DNA of 64,000 nt from Kushneria avicenniae (GTDB taxonomy: Bacteria > Pseudomonadota > Gammaproteobacteria > Pseudomonadales > Halomonadaceae), in the NCBI RefSeq assembly GCF_900112585.1, contig NZ_FOLY01000004.1:372001-436000 (forward strand), in the 5' to 3' direction. The position numbers and the translations under genes are program-made. Positions 43,576 to 52,981 of the stretch are shown here, in pieces. The notes below the pieces were generated by a model. That model made no database searches, had not been told where the DNA came from, and saw only the letters and a program-made list of their open reading frames with translations. Every line of letters starts with the position of its first letter. Position 1 is the first letter of the stretch.

Positions 43576-45042
43576 TCAGGCCGGTACGCCGTTAAGCTCG
43601 AGGCCTCTGGCACCCGGTTCTGCCGGCTCGTCCACCGCGAAGATGCCGCCCGACAGGCGACGCACCCGTTTGATGAACAGCGCCAGCGCCGCGGCAGTGC
43701 CCAGTGCGGCCACCACATAGGCCACGGTCAGCGGCAGACCAAAGCCGATCGGCGCCCAGGCAATGTAGGTAAAGGTGGCCATGGTCATGAATAGCGCCGG
43801 CAGCAGCGTCATCCAGTAAGCCTTTTTGGCCAGGATCAGATACATGGTAGCGACCCAGAGCGCGATGACGGCAGTGGTCTGGTTGGCCCAGGAGAAGTAA
43901 CGCCACAACAGCGTAAAGTCCATGTGGGTTAGACCGTAGGAGATCACGAACAGGGGCGCTGCCACCATGATGCGTTTTGCCATGGGCCGCTGACCGATGT
44001 GGAGATAGTCGGCAATGATCATGCGCGCACTGCGAAACGCAGTGTCGCCCGAGGTGATCGGCAGCACGATGACACCCAGCACCGCCAGCGTACCGCCCAC
44101 GGCGCCCAGCAGATTGACCGAGACGCTCTGGACCACGGCCGCCGGGCCACCCTGCGCCAGCACCTGCGAGAGGCTGGTGTCACCGTGGAACAGGCTCATG
44201 GCCGCCGCTGCCCAGATCATGGCGATCACACCTTCGGTGATCATCATGCCGTAAAAGATCTTGCGCCCGTTGTTCTCGTTGCCGGTCGTGCGCGAAATGA
44301 TCGGCGTCTGGGTGGCGTGAAAACCCGACAGCGCGCCGCAGGAAATGGTCAGAAACAGCAGCGGGAAGATCGGCGCGCCATCCGGATGCATGTTGGAGAA
44401 ACTGAGCTCCGGAATCGGCGCGCCGCGAATGATCATCATGATGCCGATGCCGGCGGCGCTGAAGAGCAGCAGCGCGCCAAACCACGGATAGATACGGCCG
44501 ATGATCTTGTCGATCGGCAGAAGTGTGGCCAGCAGATAGTAGGCAAAGATCGCCAGCGTAATGATGGTCAGCGATACCGGCAGCATGTTGGCCAGCAGGG
44601 TCGCCGGCGCCGTCACGAAGACGGTCGCCACCAGCAACAGCAACAGCAGCGCAAAGAAGTTGACCACGTGCTTCATGATCCGGCCCAGAAACTTGCCGGC
44701 CAGCTGCGGCAGGTGGGCGCCATGGTTACGAATCGAGATCATGCCGGTGAGGTAGTCATGTACGGCGCCGGCAAAGATGCAGCCCACCACGATCCAGATA
44801 AAGGCCACCGGACCGTAGAGCGCGCCGAGAACCGGCCCGAAAATGGGTCCGACACCGGCAATATTCAAAAGCTGGATCAGCGCGTTGCGCTTGGTCCCCA
44901 TGGGGAGATAGTCGACATCGTCGCGCAGGGTGTGTGCCGGCGTGGGACGACGATGGTTGGATTCAAAGACGCGCTCAACGAATTTGCCGTAGGTGAAATA
45001 CCCCACCACCAGCAGCACGATCCCTGCCAGAAAGGTCATCAT
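43576..45042 (-). CDS. CstA family carbon starvation/pyruvate transporter, short form
   Basis: A 488-residue polytopic membrane protein with the CstA signatures NIAGVGPIFGPVLGALYGPVAFIWIVVG, HDYLTGM and SGFHATQTPIISRTTGNE, and PITSGDTAFRSARM. E. coli CstA and BtsT are about 700 residues; this is the shorter bacterial form that ends after about 13 helices. CstA proteins take up pyruvate or peptides under carbon limitation. The start at 45042 follows AAGGAGAG. The upstream leader (45080-45100) can form a hairpin. Confidence 0.87.
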   Translation of the reverse strand: MMTFLAGIVLLVVGYFTYGKFVERVFESNHRRPTPAHTLRDDVDYLPMGTKRNALIQLLNIAGVGPIFGPVLGALYGPVAFIWIVVGCIFAGAVHDYLTGMISIRNHGAHLPQLAGKFLGRIMKHVVNFFALLLLLLVATVFVTAPATLLANMLPVSLTIITLAIFAYYLLATLLPIDKIIGRIYPWFGALLLFSAAGIGIMMIIRGAPIPELSFSNMHPDGAPIFPLLFLTISCGALSGFHATQTPIISRTTGNENNGRKIFYGMMITEGVIAMIWAAAAMSLFHGDTSLSQVLAQGGPAAVVQSVSVNLLGAVGGTLAVLGVIVLPITSGDTAFRSARMIIADYLHIGQRPMAKRIMVAAPLFVISYGLTHMDFTLLWRYFSWANQTTAVIALWVATMYLILAKKAYWMTLLPALFMTMATFTYIAWAPIGFGLPLTVAYVVAALGTAAALALFIKRVRRLSGGIFAVDEPAEPGARGLELNGVPA

Positions 45043-45078
45043 TGCAATACTCTCCTTGACCCCTGCGCACGCCATATC

Positions 45079-45097
45079 CCGGATCGTGATGATCCGG
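45079..45097 (-). promoter_or_regulatory. leader hairpin upstream of the cstA-type gene
   Basis: CCGGATC (45079-45085) and GATCCGG (45091-45097) are a perfect 7-base inverted repeat with a 5-base loop, 37 bases ahead of the start codon and upstream of the ribosome-binding site. Possible mRNA leader structure. Confidence 0.35.
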
Positions 45098-45173
45098 TCT
45101 GCGCAGCCACGGTTATCTGTGAGGTTTTTGTAACCTGCAGAGCTTATTCACACGCCGGGACCGTCAACAGATG

Positions 45174-45198
45174 GACCTTGGTTTTATAGACCAAGGTC
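45174..45198 (-). promoter_or_regulatory. inverted repeat around a TATAAA box upstream of cstA
   Basis: GACCTTGG (45174-45181) and CCAAGGTC (45191-45198) are perfect 8-base arms. On the minus strand the spacer contains TATAAA, a plausible -10 element, so a protein bound here would cover the promoter. A convincing -35 box is missing. Confidence 0.35.
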
Positions 45199-45239
45199 GT
45201 AATCATTCGAGGACACATGGACCGATGTCAGGAGAGGCT

Positions 45240-46196
45240 TCAATCGGCAGCGGTCAGCACGCGCCTGAGCCAGACGCCGCACTCGTCGATCGCCTGGTCA
45301 GCCTGCACGTGCTGGCCGAGCCGGCGAATAAAGGCGTGGATCATGCCGTAATAGTGGCTGTGACGCGTCAGCACGCCCTGCCCGGCCAGCAGCTCGGCAT
45401 AACGCGCGCCCTCGTCGCGAACCGGATCAAACTCGGCGGTCACGACCAGCGCCGGGGGCAGCCCTTCCAGATTCTGATGCTCAAGCAGCGTGTTGAAGGG
45501 ATGATGACGCGCCGCCTCATCCGGCAGGTATTGCGCGATATACCAGTCACGGGCCTCTCGTGTGAAGCCGTAGCCGCTGGCATTTTGCGTCAGCGAGGCC
45601 ATGCCCTCCTGCTGAAAGTCCAGCATGGGATAGAGCAGGCACTGACCGCGCAGCGCCGGCCCGCCCTCGTCACGAAGGCGCATGGCGGTCAGCGCCGCCA
45701 GTTGAGCACCGGCGCTGTCACCGGCCAGCGCCAGCCGCTCGGCGTCGCCGCCAAGACCTGCGGCATGCGTAGCAATGTAGAGCACCGCGGCAAGCGCATC
45801 CTCTGGCGCAGCCGGAAAGGGGTGCTCCGGTGCCAGGCGGTAGTCCACTGCGACGATGATGGTTTTCGACGCCCGGCACAGGGCGCGGCAGATCACGTCA
45901 TAGCTGGCCAGAGACCCGGTCACGAAACCGCCACCGTGGAAAAAGAGCGTCATCGGCCGTGAAGTGCTCGAACCGTGCACGATGGGATAATAGAGTCGTA
46001 GCCGCATGGTCCCGTTCGGGCCGGGAATATCGAGATTGCGGATTTCGGCCACGGGATACGCCAGTGGCGGGCGCTGAAGTTTCATGTTGGCCTGATCGGC
46101 AACAACGCGACGCTCGGCAGCGCTCATGGCGCTGACATCCGGTGCGTTATCGGCCGCGTCCTGCAGCCAGCGTCCAAACTGCGAATCCAATGGCAT
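45240..46196 (-). CDS. alpha/beta hydrolase, hormone-sensitive-lipase-family esterase
   Basis: A 318-residue esterase. The oxyanion motif HGGG (residues 87-90), the nucleophile Ser161 in GDSAGA, an Asp in AEFDPVRDEG and the His in GMIHAF complete the catalytic triad of family IV (Aes-like) carboxylesterases. Acts on short acyl esters; the natural substrate is unknown. The start at 46196 follows GGAGGGAAGAT; longer in-frame starts lack such a site. Divergent from the ApbE gene. Confidence 0.9.
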   Translation of the reverse strand: MPLDSQFGRWLQDAADNAPDVSAMSAAERRVVADQANMKLQRPPLAYPVAEIRNLDIPGPNGTMRLRLYYPIVHGSSTSRPMTLFFHGGGFVTGSLASYDVICRALCRASKTIIVAVDYRLAPEHPFPAAPEDALAAVLYIATHAAGLGGDAERLALAGDSAGAQLAALTAMRLRDEGGPALRGQCLLYPMLDFQQEGMASLTQNASGYGFTREARDWYIAQYLPDEAARHHPFNTLLEHQNLEGLPPALVVTAEFDPVRDEGARYAELLAGQGVLTRHSHYYGMIHAFIRRLGQHVQADQAIDECGVWLRRVLTAAD

Positions 46197-46333
46197 ATCT
46201 TCCCTCCTCCGAGGTGGCGACAAGCCCTCAGCGTAACCCGAATGGAGCTGTGCGTCGCGATCACGCACAATGGATGGCCCGTTCACCACCGTCCCGGTCG
46301 TAAACACGGCCTCATTTCTGTCAATGGTTGCTC

Positions 46334-47371
46334 ATGAACATACGCGCACCTGCCTCTGTCACCTCCGCCGTCATCGCTGCCCTGCTGCTGGCTGGCTGCG
46401 ATCGCATACCCGAAATCGAGCTGGCCCAGGGGGAAGCGCAGGGCACCACCTATCACATCAAGTGGTGGAGCGAGGATGCTCCCGACCGTGGCGACATCGA
46501 CGCCGACCTGACCCGGGTACTCCGGAAGATCGATCAGGACATTTCAACCTATCGGGATGACTCCTGGATTTCACGATTCAACGACAGCCGTACAACCGAC
46601 TGGCAGGCGGCGCCGCCCGAGGTGATCCATCTGCTGCAGATCGCACGTATGGTGAATGAACGCTCGCAGGGCTGCTACGACCCAACGGTGGCACCGCTAT
46701 TCGATCTTTGGGGCTTTCAAAACGAGAACTTCCAGGTACCCACTGATGCGGCCATCCGCGAGGCGATGACCCATGTCGGCCTCGAACATCTTGAGATCGA
46801 TGCCGATGCCGGGAAAATTCGCAAGACGATCCCGGAGCTTTCCATCGATCTCTCCTCGATGGGCGAGGGGTACAGTGTCGATCAGATCGCCGCGATGCTG
46901 GAATCTCACGGCATTCACGATTACCTGGCCGAACTGGGCGGCGACATGCGCATCCGCGGTGCCAAGCCCGACGACGAGCCCTGGCGAGTCGGGATCGAAA
47001 CCCCCACACCGGGTGAGCGTCGTACCGGCAATGTCGTCACCGTCAACGACCGTCAGGGGCTGTCGCTCAACACCTCCGGCACCTACCGTCGTTACTTCGA
47101 TGACAGCGGCCATGCCTATGGACATATCATTGACCCGCGCAGCGGCACCCCCGTCACCCACGATCTGGTCTCGGCCACCGTCTTTGGCCATGAAGCCGCC
47201 GTCAGTGACGCCTGGGCCACTACCATGCTCTGCCTGGGGCGTGAACAGGGCACCGAAGTGGCCGACCGGGAGGGGCTACCGGTCTATCTCATCGAACGCC
47301 GCGGAGAGAAAGACTTCACCGATAGCCGTACGAAAGCACTCAGCGAGACGGATCGGTTAACGCTGAAATAG
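46334..47371 (+). CDS. apbE: FAD:protein FMN transferase (ApbE), lipoprotein
   Basis: A 345-residue ApbE family protein. The lipobox LLLAGC puts the lipidated Cys at residue 22, then an ApbE domain with QGTTYHIKW, the FAD-binding ELGGDMRIRGAKP and the metal-binding HIIDPRSGTPV ... SATVFGHEAAVSDAWATT. It attaches FMN covalently to threonine residues of Na+-pumping NADH:quinone reductase and related proteins in the periplasm. No target gene is nearby. The ATG at 46334 is preferred to the TTG two codons upstream. Confidence 0.93.
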   Translation: MNIRAPASVTSAVIAALLLAGCDRIPEIELAQGEAQGTTYHIKWWSEDAPDRGDIDADLTRVLRKIDQDISTYRDDSWISRFNDSRTTDWQAAPPEVIHLLQIARMVNERSQGCYDPTVAPLFDLWGFQNENFQVPTDAAIREAMTHVGLEHLEIDADAGKIRKTIPELSIDLSSMGEGYSVDQIAAMLESHGIHDYLAELGGDMRIRGAKPDDEPWRVGIETPTPGERRTGNVVTVNDRQGLSLNTSGTYRRYFDDSGHAYGHIIDPRSGTPVTHDLVSATVFGHEAAVSDAWATTMLCLGREQGTEVADREGLPVYLIERRGEKDFTDSRTKALSETDRLTLK

Positions 47372-47776
47372 AATACGCCTGCGTCTATCCCGGGTAACGC
47401 AACGCAGCATCACGTTACCCGGCGATACCGGATCGCCATCGCACTGTCATGAGGCGCGCCAATACTCGAGCAGTGTTCTTCTGCCGCGCCGTCATTTGAC
47501 GAAGCGTTCAGCCTGTTGCCGCCGGCACTCAACCCTGCCGCCATCATGGCCTCGCTGATGGGCGACATCGCCGCACTGCCCGGCGGGGCTCAGGCAATGG
47601 GAATATTGGGTGATCAGGCATCTATAGCCCTTTCAGGCTCACCGACAGCAGCGACTGGCCAATGCCGACCTGAACACCGCACTCTCTTGCCCATCCTGAT
47701 GTGGCTCAATGGTCATGACGGGAGAGTTAGCCTCTCCCGTTATTGTCGGGACCACCTCATCCGGAGAACACATCTC
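47372..47776 (+). other. 405-base stretch without a clear gene
   Basis: Between apbE and the cupin gene. From about 47458 to 47776 one frame stays open into the cupin gene and reads like protein (SFDEAFSLLPPALNPAAIMASLMGDIAALPGG in part), but there is no start with a ribosome-binding site and I recognise no family. It could be a remnant of a lost gene whose 3' part is fused in frame, or chance in a GC-rich genome. The GGAGA at 47762-47766 belongs to the cupin gene. Confidence 0.4.
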
Positions 47777-48214
47777 ATGCTGGAGACCATCACGATCGGC
47801 GGAATGACTCTCGAATTTTACGAAAGTCACGCAACAACGGAGGAGAAACTTGATCTTTTTCGCATGACGGTATTGCCCGGCGGACGCATGCCGGTCGCCC
47901 ACTATCACGATCGCTGGGACGAGACCATACTGGGCCTGGAGGGCAGACTTACCCTGCACGTGGCAGGCGAAGATATCGATATTGGCCCCGATGACTCCCT
48001 GTTTATCCCTCGCGGGGCAGTACACAGCTTTCACAATGTCGGCGATGAACCGGCGCGCTGCTTGTGCATGCTCACCCCTGGTGCTCTGGGGCCGGACTAC
48101 TTTCGTGAGCTGGCAGTGCTGATTGAAACGGGTGCCCCCGCCCCTGAAGATATGGAAGCGATCATGCGCCGCTATGGACTGATACCGGTGCCCGAAAACG
48201 ACGTTTCGAATTGA
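47777..48214 (+). CDS. cupin domain protein
   Basis: A 145-residue single-domain cupin. Cupin motif 1 is G-x5-H-x-H-x4-E-like (VAHYHDRWDETILGLEGRL, residues about 40-58) with two His and one Glu as metal ligands. Motif 2 is PRGAVHSFHNVG (residues about 78-89). The fold binds a metal and may be an isomerase, dioxygenase or sensor; none can be chosen. The C-terminal 45 residues (YFRELAVLIETGAPAPEDMEAIMRRYGL) are helical, resembling other small cupins of this kind. Confidence 0.8.
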   Translation: MLETITIGGMTLEFYESHATTEEKLDLFRMTVLPGGRMPVAHYHDRWDETILGLEGRLTLHVAGEDIDIGPDDSLFIPRGAVHSFHNVGDEPARCLCMLTPGALGPDYFRELAVLIETGAPAPEDMEAIMRRYGLIPVPENDVSN

Positions 48215-48238
48215 ATGAAGACGCCGTGACGAACGCTC

Positions 48239-48961
48239 TTACGAAGACGCCAGCCCCGCACCCTCGCGCATGAAATTGACGATCCATCGCGCCATGACAT
48301 GGTCGTCGACCGGGGCATGATGCGAGGCCATGCCCTCACGGCGGCGACGGTCCGGCAGTTTCTCACTCTTGTCTGCCATCAGATCGGCGCTGCACGCCTT
48401 CGAGAATTCGGGATGCCCCTGAACGCTCATGAAACGAGGACCGTACTGCAACAGATAAAAGGGACAGAACGGGCTTTCGGCCAGAACCTCGGCGCCCTCC
48501 GGCAGGGTCAGCACCTGATCCTGATGGCTGACGATCAGATCCAGCCCTCCCTGCCAGGGCATCATCCAGGATTTGTGTCCTGTCACGGTATTGAACGACA
48601 CCCCCACGCCCCAGCCGCGGTCGCTTTTACCAGCACGCCCGCCCAGCGCCTGCGCCATTGCCTGATGGCCAAAACAGATCCCCACCAGCGTTCGATTGTC
48701 GGCGTAGAGACGACGAATCAGCGTCAGCAGCGTCTCGATCCAGCCATGATCCTCATAGACGCCAGCCTTGCTGCCGGAAATCAACCAGGCATCCACCACA
48801 TCGAGATCAGTGGGTAGCTCGCCATCATGGATGCGCCAGGTCACGAATTCGATGGCAGGGTCCACCGCCTGCAAAAGGCCCGCGTACAGGGCCGGATAAT
48901 TGCCATGCACGCGGGCCACATGGGGGGCCAGATCATCACACTGCAGCAGACCGACTTTCAT
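48239..48961 (-). CDS. class I glutamine amidotransferase-like protein
   Basis: A 240-residue GATase1 domain protein with the full triad: Cys96 in GICFGHQ, His183 and Glu185 in QGHPEF. It is a stand-alone domain, as in GuaA-like or gamma-glutamyl hydrolase-like proteins. The start at 48961 begins the conserved KVGLLQCDDLAP; ATG 48973 and 48982 are alternatives and none has a strong ribosome-binding site. It follows the ethanolamine-type permease gene by 72 bases on the same strand, so a joint role in amine or gamma-glutamyl compound use is possible. Confidence 0.8.
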   Translation of the reverse strand: MKVGLLQCDDLAPHVARVHGNYPALYAGLLQAVDPAIEFVTWRIHDGELPTDLDVVDAWLISGSKAGVYEDHGWIETLLTLIRRLYADNRTLVGICFGHQAMAQALGGRAGKSDRGWGVGVSFNTVTGHKSWMMPWQGGLDLIVSHQDQVLTLPEGAEVLAESPFCPFYLLQYGPRFMSVQGHPEFSKACSADLMADKSEKLPDRRRREGMASHHAPVDDHVMARWIVNFMREGAGLASS

Positions 48962-49033
48962 GCGCTCTTGCATCCTTTTCATATCATCAGGCTCTCTGAT
49001 CGAACCCTTTTTATCCAATGCAGTTATTGAACA

Positions 49034-50470
49034 TCATTTCAGCGTCGCCTCGGCGCTGGCAATGGCGTCGAACTCCTCTTCCGGAGCCTGCGCGACCAGC
49101 CGCTTGCGGCTATAGAAACCAAACCAGGCCAGCATGATGGCGTAGAAAAGCCCCGCCCAGAGTGCGGCCTGCAGGCTGACCACAAAGGTCGAGATAAAGG
49201 CGATGATGGAAAGTCCCAGCGCCAACCCGGAGGTCCAGCGTCCGCCGGGGGTTCGGTAGGGCCGCTCAAGCTCCGGCTCACGGGTACGCAGCAGCCAGTG
49301 CGACAGGGTCATCATGGCATATGAGATAGTGGCGCCGAACACGGCCATGGTGATCATGAGATCGCCCTGACCGGTCAGGGACAGCAAAAAGCCGATCACG
49401 CCAGGCACCACCAATGCCAGTATCGGCGCCCCACGGCGACTGGTAATCGACAGTATCCGGGGAATATAACCCGCTCTCGACAGGGCAAAGACCTGGCGGG
49501 AATAGCCGAAGATGATCGAGAAAAACGAGGCGATCAGTCCGAACAGGCCGATCAGGTTTACGAAACTCGCCGCCCAGTTGCCCAGTCCATATACGGCGTT
49601 GAGCGCATCCACCAGCGGTGCTGCCGAGGTGCTCATGGCAAGAGCACCGGCACCCCCCGGCGCCAGCAGCAGCATGCAAAAGGCAAAGACCAGCAACACG
49701 GCCATGGCCGCAATGATGCCGCGCGGCATGTCGCGACCGGGATGCCGAGACTCCTCGGCGGCCAGCGGAACGCCCTCGACCGCCAGAAAGAGCCACATGG
49801 CAAAGGGGATCGCCCCCCAGATGCCCAGATAGCCGTTGGGTAAAAAGGCAGAGGCACCTGCGGCATCACCGGGAGCGATATCGAAAAGACGCGTGCTGTC
49901 AAAGTGCGGCAGCATGCCGACAATGAACACGATGATCGCGATCACGGCCAGCGCCGTCACGCCCATCATGATCCGCAGCGCCTCACCCGCCCCCCACAGG
50001 TGCAGCCCCACAAAGACGATGTAAAAGGCGGCATAAACCAGCGGCCCGTCGAGCCCGATCAGGGAATTGACGTAGCCCCCGATGAAAATGGCGATTGCGG
50101 CGGGGGCAATGGCGTATTCAAGTAAAATGGCCGTGCCGGTGATATAGCCACCCCAGGGCCCCATGGCGCGACGGGCAAAGCTGTAGCCGCCGCCGGCGGT
50201 CGGCAGCGATGAGGAAAGTTCCGCCAGCGACAGCACCATGGCGGTATACATGATGGCCATCAGCACGGTGGCGATCAGCATGCCGCCAAAGCCGCCCACG
50301 CCGATGCCCAGATTCCAGCCAGCAAAGTCACCGGAGATCACGTACGAGACCCCAAGCGTTGCCAGCAGCACCCAGCCGGCGGCGCCCCTTTTAAGCTGGC
50401 GCTTTTGCAGGTAATCGTCTGCCACGGCGTCGTGACGAACGCCGCTGTCGTGCTTCGTATCCTGTGTCAT
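49034..50470 (-). CDS. amino acid/amine permease, ethanolamine permease-like
   Basis: A 478-residue APC superfamily transporter with about 12 helices. The N-terminal LGVSYVISGDFAGWNLGIGVGGFGGMLIAT and the following ELSSSLPTAGGGYSFARRAMGPWGGYITG closely recall bacterial ethanolamine permeases. The Eut lyase genes are not in this window, so the substrate stays a family-based guess. The first gene of a probable two-gene unit with the glutamine amidotransferase. Confidence 0.82.
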   Translation of the reverse strand: MTQDTKHDSGVRHDAVADDYLQKRQLKRGAAGWVLLATLGVSYVISGDFAGWNLGIGVGGFGGMLIATVLMAIMYTAMVLSLAELSSSLPTAGGGYSFARRAMGPWGGYITGTAILLEYAIAPAAIAIFIGGYVNSLIGLDGPLVYAAFYIVFVGLHLWGAGEALRIMMGVTALAVIAIIVFIVGMLPHFDSTRLFDIAPGDAAGASAFLPNGYLGIWGAIPFAMWLFLAVEGVPLAAEESRHPGRDMPRGIIAAMAVLLVFAFCMLLLAPGGAGALAMSTSAAPLVDALNAVYGLGNWAASFVNLIGLFGLIASFFSIIFGYSRQVFALSRAGYIPRILSITSRRGAPILALVVPGVIGFLLSLTGQGDLMITMAVFGATISYAMMTLSHWLLRTREPELERPYRTPGGRWTSGLALGLSIIAFISTFVVSLQAALWAGLFYAIMLAWFGFYSRKRLVAQAPEEEFDAIASAEATLK

Positions 50471-50767
50471 GACGACACCTCGCGATTGTTGTTATTGGTC
50501 TGCTGTTATTGATCACACTGTGTGAGCCGCCCGCAGACGACTCTATTTCCGGATACGACTCAGGGTTGAACCGGACCTTCTGTCATCATGCCCTGCTCAG
50601 GCGAATCCGGCGAGAGGCAAGTCGCCTCATGGGCCTACGGTGCCTTGTAAGACGCCCAAGCGTCGTCGTGCAAGGCGCGAGTGCCACGGTCGAAAGCATG
50701 ACGCCTGCCAGCATGACGATGATGCGATGAGACATGCCCCCTTGCCGGATCAGAGCGGTACGGAGTG
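50471..50767. other. 297-base intergenic region with no gene
   Basis: Lies between the permease start and the sugar-kinase stop, both on the minus strand. It should contain the permease promoter on the minus strand. I see no convincing boxes, no terminator with a T run and no coding signal. Confidence 0.4.
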
Positions 50768-51712
50768 TCAGTTGACAATGTCATGACGACGCGGCAGGTC
50801 AGGGCCGCGCTGCTGACAGGTATGCGCCGCCGCACGCATGGCAAACTCGATCATGTCACGACGCTGATCCTGCGTCAGCTGTCCGGGACCTTCGGGCGTG
50901 GCAAGCTTCTGCTCGTCGAGCCAGGCCAGCAGGGCCGCCATGAAGCTATCGCCGGCGCCGACGGCGTCTACTACCCGGATTTTTTCGGGCGTGAACGACT
51001 CGGTATCGTCCTTCGTGAACAGCGTCACGCCGTCGCCACCGCGGGTCATGATGACCATCGGGCAGCGCTCACCCAGCCAGCCGCGGATCACGTTCTCGGG
51101 CGCCTGCTCCGGATAGAGGGCCGCAAGGTCTTCATCGCTGATCTTGATCAGATGGGCATGGCCGGCGAAGGTATCGATGCGCTCGCGCCAGCGCGCCACG
51201 TCGGGCTCGACCTTGAGACGAATATTGGGGTCCAGCGAGATCAGGCAGCGGTCGCGCTCACGAGCCACCAGCGCCTCCAGCGTTTCACTGGTCGGTGACA
51301 CGGCCAGCGCATAGGAGCCGACATGGATGGCATGCACGGTTTCGAGACTGGCCGGCAGGTGCGTCGTCTCCAGCATGCGATCGGCGCCGCTCTGGTTGTA
51401 GAACACGTAGCGAGGCGACCCACTGTCATCAAGGGTGACCATGGCAAGGGTGGTGACACTGCCGGGAATTTCGACCATGTAATCGGTATCGACCGACTCG
51501 CTGGAGAGCACCGCACGCAGCCGCTCGCCCAGCGCATCGCCGGCCAGTCCGGTAAAAAAGGCAGACTGACGCTCAAGGCGTGCCAGTCCAATGGCCACAT
51601 TCATGGGCGAGCCGCCCGCCACGGCCGTGAACGACAGCGATGAAGCATTCGGGGCGACTTGCCCCTCGTCGGAAAAGAAGTCAAAAAGGGCTTCACCGCA
51701 GACCAGAAACAT
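50768..51712 (-). CDS. PfkB family carbohydrate kinase, fructokinase-like
   Basis: A 314-residue ribokinase-fold kinase. PfkB signature 1 region is GGSPMNVAIGLARLE (residues about 33-47) and signature 2 is DAVGAGDSFMAALL, with the catalytic Asp in GAGD. GEALFDFF at the start is typical of bacterial fructokinases. The start at 51712 follows GGAGA. It is downstream of a polyol dehydrogenase gene by 99 bases, suggesting polyol to ketose to ketose phosphate. No transporter for the polyol is adjacent. Confidence 0.87.
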   Translation of the reverse strand: MFLVCGEALFDFFSDEGQVAPNASSLSFTAVAGGSPMNVAIGLARLERQSAFFTGLAGDALGERLRAVLSSESVDTDYMVEIPGSVTTLAMVTLDDSGSPRYVFYNQSGADRMLETTHLPASLETVHAIHVGSYALAVSPTSETLEALVARERDRCLISLDPNIRLKVEPDVARWRERIDTFAGHAHLIKISDEDLAALYPEQAPENVIRGWLGERCPMVIMTRGGDGVTLFTKDDTESFTPEKIRVVDAVGAGDSFMAALLAWLDEQKLATPEGPGQLTQDQRRDMIEFAMRAAAHTCQQRGPDLPRRHDIVN

Positions 51713-51811
51713 CGGGCTTCTCCACAACAGTTCGCAAAAGCGCCAAGCTTAACGCACCCGGGCCCTGACGTCGTGGTCCGGCAGACCATGGCGGCCTGCC
51801 GGGCCCGCCGG

Positions 51812-52870
51812 CTAGCGCTGACCGTTGTCGGCAACGCGGATCTGCAGTTTGACGTCCGAGGGCCGGCCCTCGGTCGCGCGATCAAAGGCTTCAACGCTCT
51901 GCTCGAAATCGAAGGTTTCGATAATCAGCGGTTTGAGATCGACCTTGCCCGACGCGATCAGCTCGATGGCGCGGTCATAGACGTTGGCGTATCGAAAGAC
52001 CGTCTCGATGCGCACTTCCTTCGTCTGGGCAACGACCACATCCAGGCTGACCTTCTCGACCGGCATGCCGACCAGCACCAGAGCACCGCCCGGGCGGACA
52101 CACGCCAGCGCATCGTCATACACCCGCGGGCTGCCGCTGGCCTCGAACACCACATCGGCACCCCAGCCTTCGCCGGCCAGCTCAGCCACACGCTCGGTCA
52201 GCGATTCACGGGCGACGTTGACGGGAATCAGCCCCTCGTAGCCTGCCGCGATCTCAAGCTTGTCATCGACCACATCGGAGATCACCACCCGGCTGGCGCC
52301 CGAGGCGAGCGCCGCCAGCGCCACCATCAGGCCGATCGGCCCGCAGCCGGTGACCACGCAGGTATCGCCCGGCTGCAGTTGGGCCTTGACCACGGCCTGC
52401 ATGCCCACCGCAAACGGCTCGACCATCGCCCCTTCGGCAAAAGAGACGTTGTCCGGCAGCTTGAAGGTGAACGCCGCCGGGTGGATGACCTCGGGCGTCA
52501 GGCAGCCATGTACTGGCGGCGTCGCCCAGAAGCGTACCGCCGGATCGACGTTGTACATGCCAAGCTTCGAAGCACGCGAAGTCGCCTCGGGAATGCCCGG
52601 CTCCATGCAGACCCGATCCCCGGCAGCGAGCGTGGTCACATTGGCGCCAACCTCGGTGACGGTCCCCGAGCCCTCGTGGCCCAGCACCATCGGTTCCTCT
52701 ACCACAAAGGGACCGATGCGTCCGTGGGTATAGAAGTGGACGTCGCTGCCGCAGATGCCGACGGTGTGCATACTGATGCGGACCTCGTCCGGGCCGACCT
52801 CGCCTGGCAGTTCGATCTCGCGCAGCGCCAGCTCGTTCTGACGCTCCAGTACCAGTGCCCTTGCCTTCAT
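51812..52870 (-). CDS. zinc-dependent polyol dehydrogenase (xylitol/sorbitol type)
   Basis: A 352-residue medium-chain dehydrogenase. The catalytic zinc site is formed by the Cys in GICGSD, the His and Glu in GHEGSG and the downstream VEPFAVG. The NAD-binding Rossmann motif is [15 protein letters not shown]. The MEPGIP sequence and loss of the four-cysteine structural zinc loop are like sorbitol and xylitol dehydrogenases. With the kinase downstream it probably oxidises a sugar alcohol to a ketose. Confidence 0.88.
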   Translation of the reverse strand: MKARALVLERQNELALREIELPGEVGPDEVRISMHTVGICGSDVHFYTHGRIGPFVVEEPMVLGHEGSGTVTEVGANVTTLAAGDRVCMEPGIPEATSRASKLGMYNVDPAVRFWATPPVHGCLTPEVIHPAAFTFKLPDNVSFAEGAMVEPFAVGMQAVVKAQLQPGDTCVVTGCGPIGLMVALAALASGASRVVISDVVDDKLEIAAGYEGLIPVNVARESLTERVAELAGEGWGADVVFEASGSPRVYDDALACVRPGGALVLVGMPVEKVSLDVVVAQTKEVRIETVFRYANVYDRAIELIASGKVDLKPLIIETFDFEQSVEAFDRATEGRPSDVKLQIRVADNGQR

Positions 52871-52940
52871 GTCGTGACTTCCCTGCCGCGTTGATGAGCT
52901 GCCCTTGTAATGGACTGTCCTGCAGTGTCAGTGCCAGCGG

Positions 52941-52950
52941 GCGCTAGCGC
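52941..52950. promoter_or_regulatory. palindrome upstream of the polyol dehydrogenase gene
   Basis: GCGCTAGCGC is a perfect 10-base palindrome, 71 bases before the dehydrogenase start codon, in the short gap after astB. A LacI-type or other operator is possible; no regulator gene is adjacent. Confidence 0.3.
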
Positions 52951-52981
52951 TTTACCACCATGGTCTTATGAACCGCAGGGC

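Noticed and set aside
51659-52894. 411-codon plus-strand open frame over the polyol dehydrogenase gene
   Set aside because: Antisense of a well-identified dehydrogenase; no domain and no ribosome-binding site.
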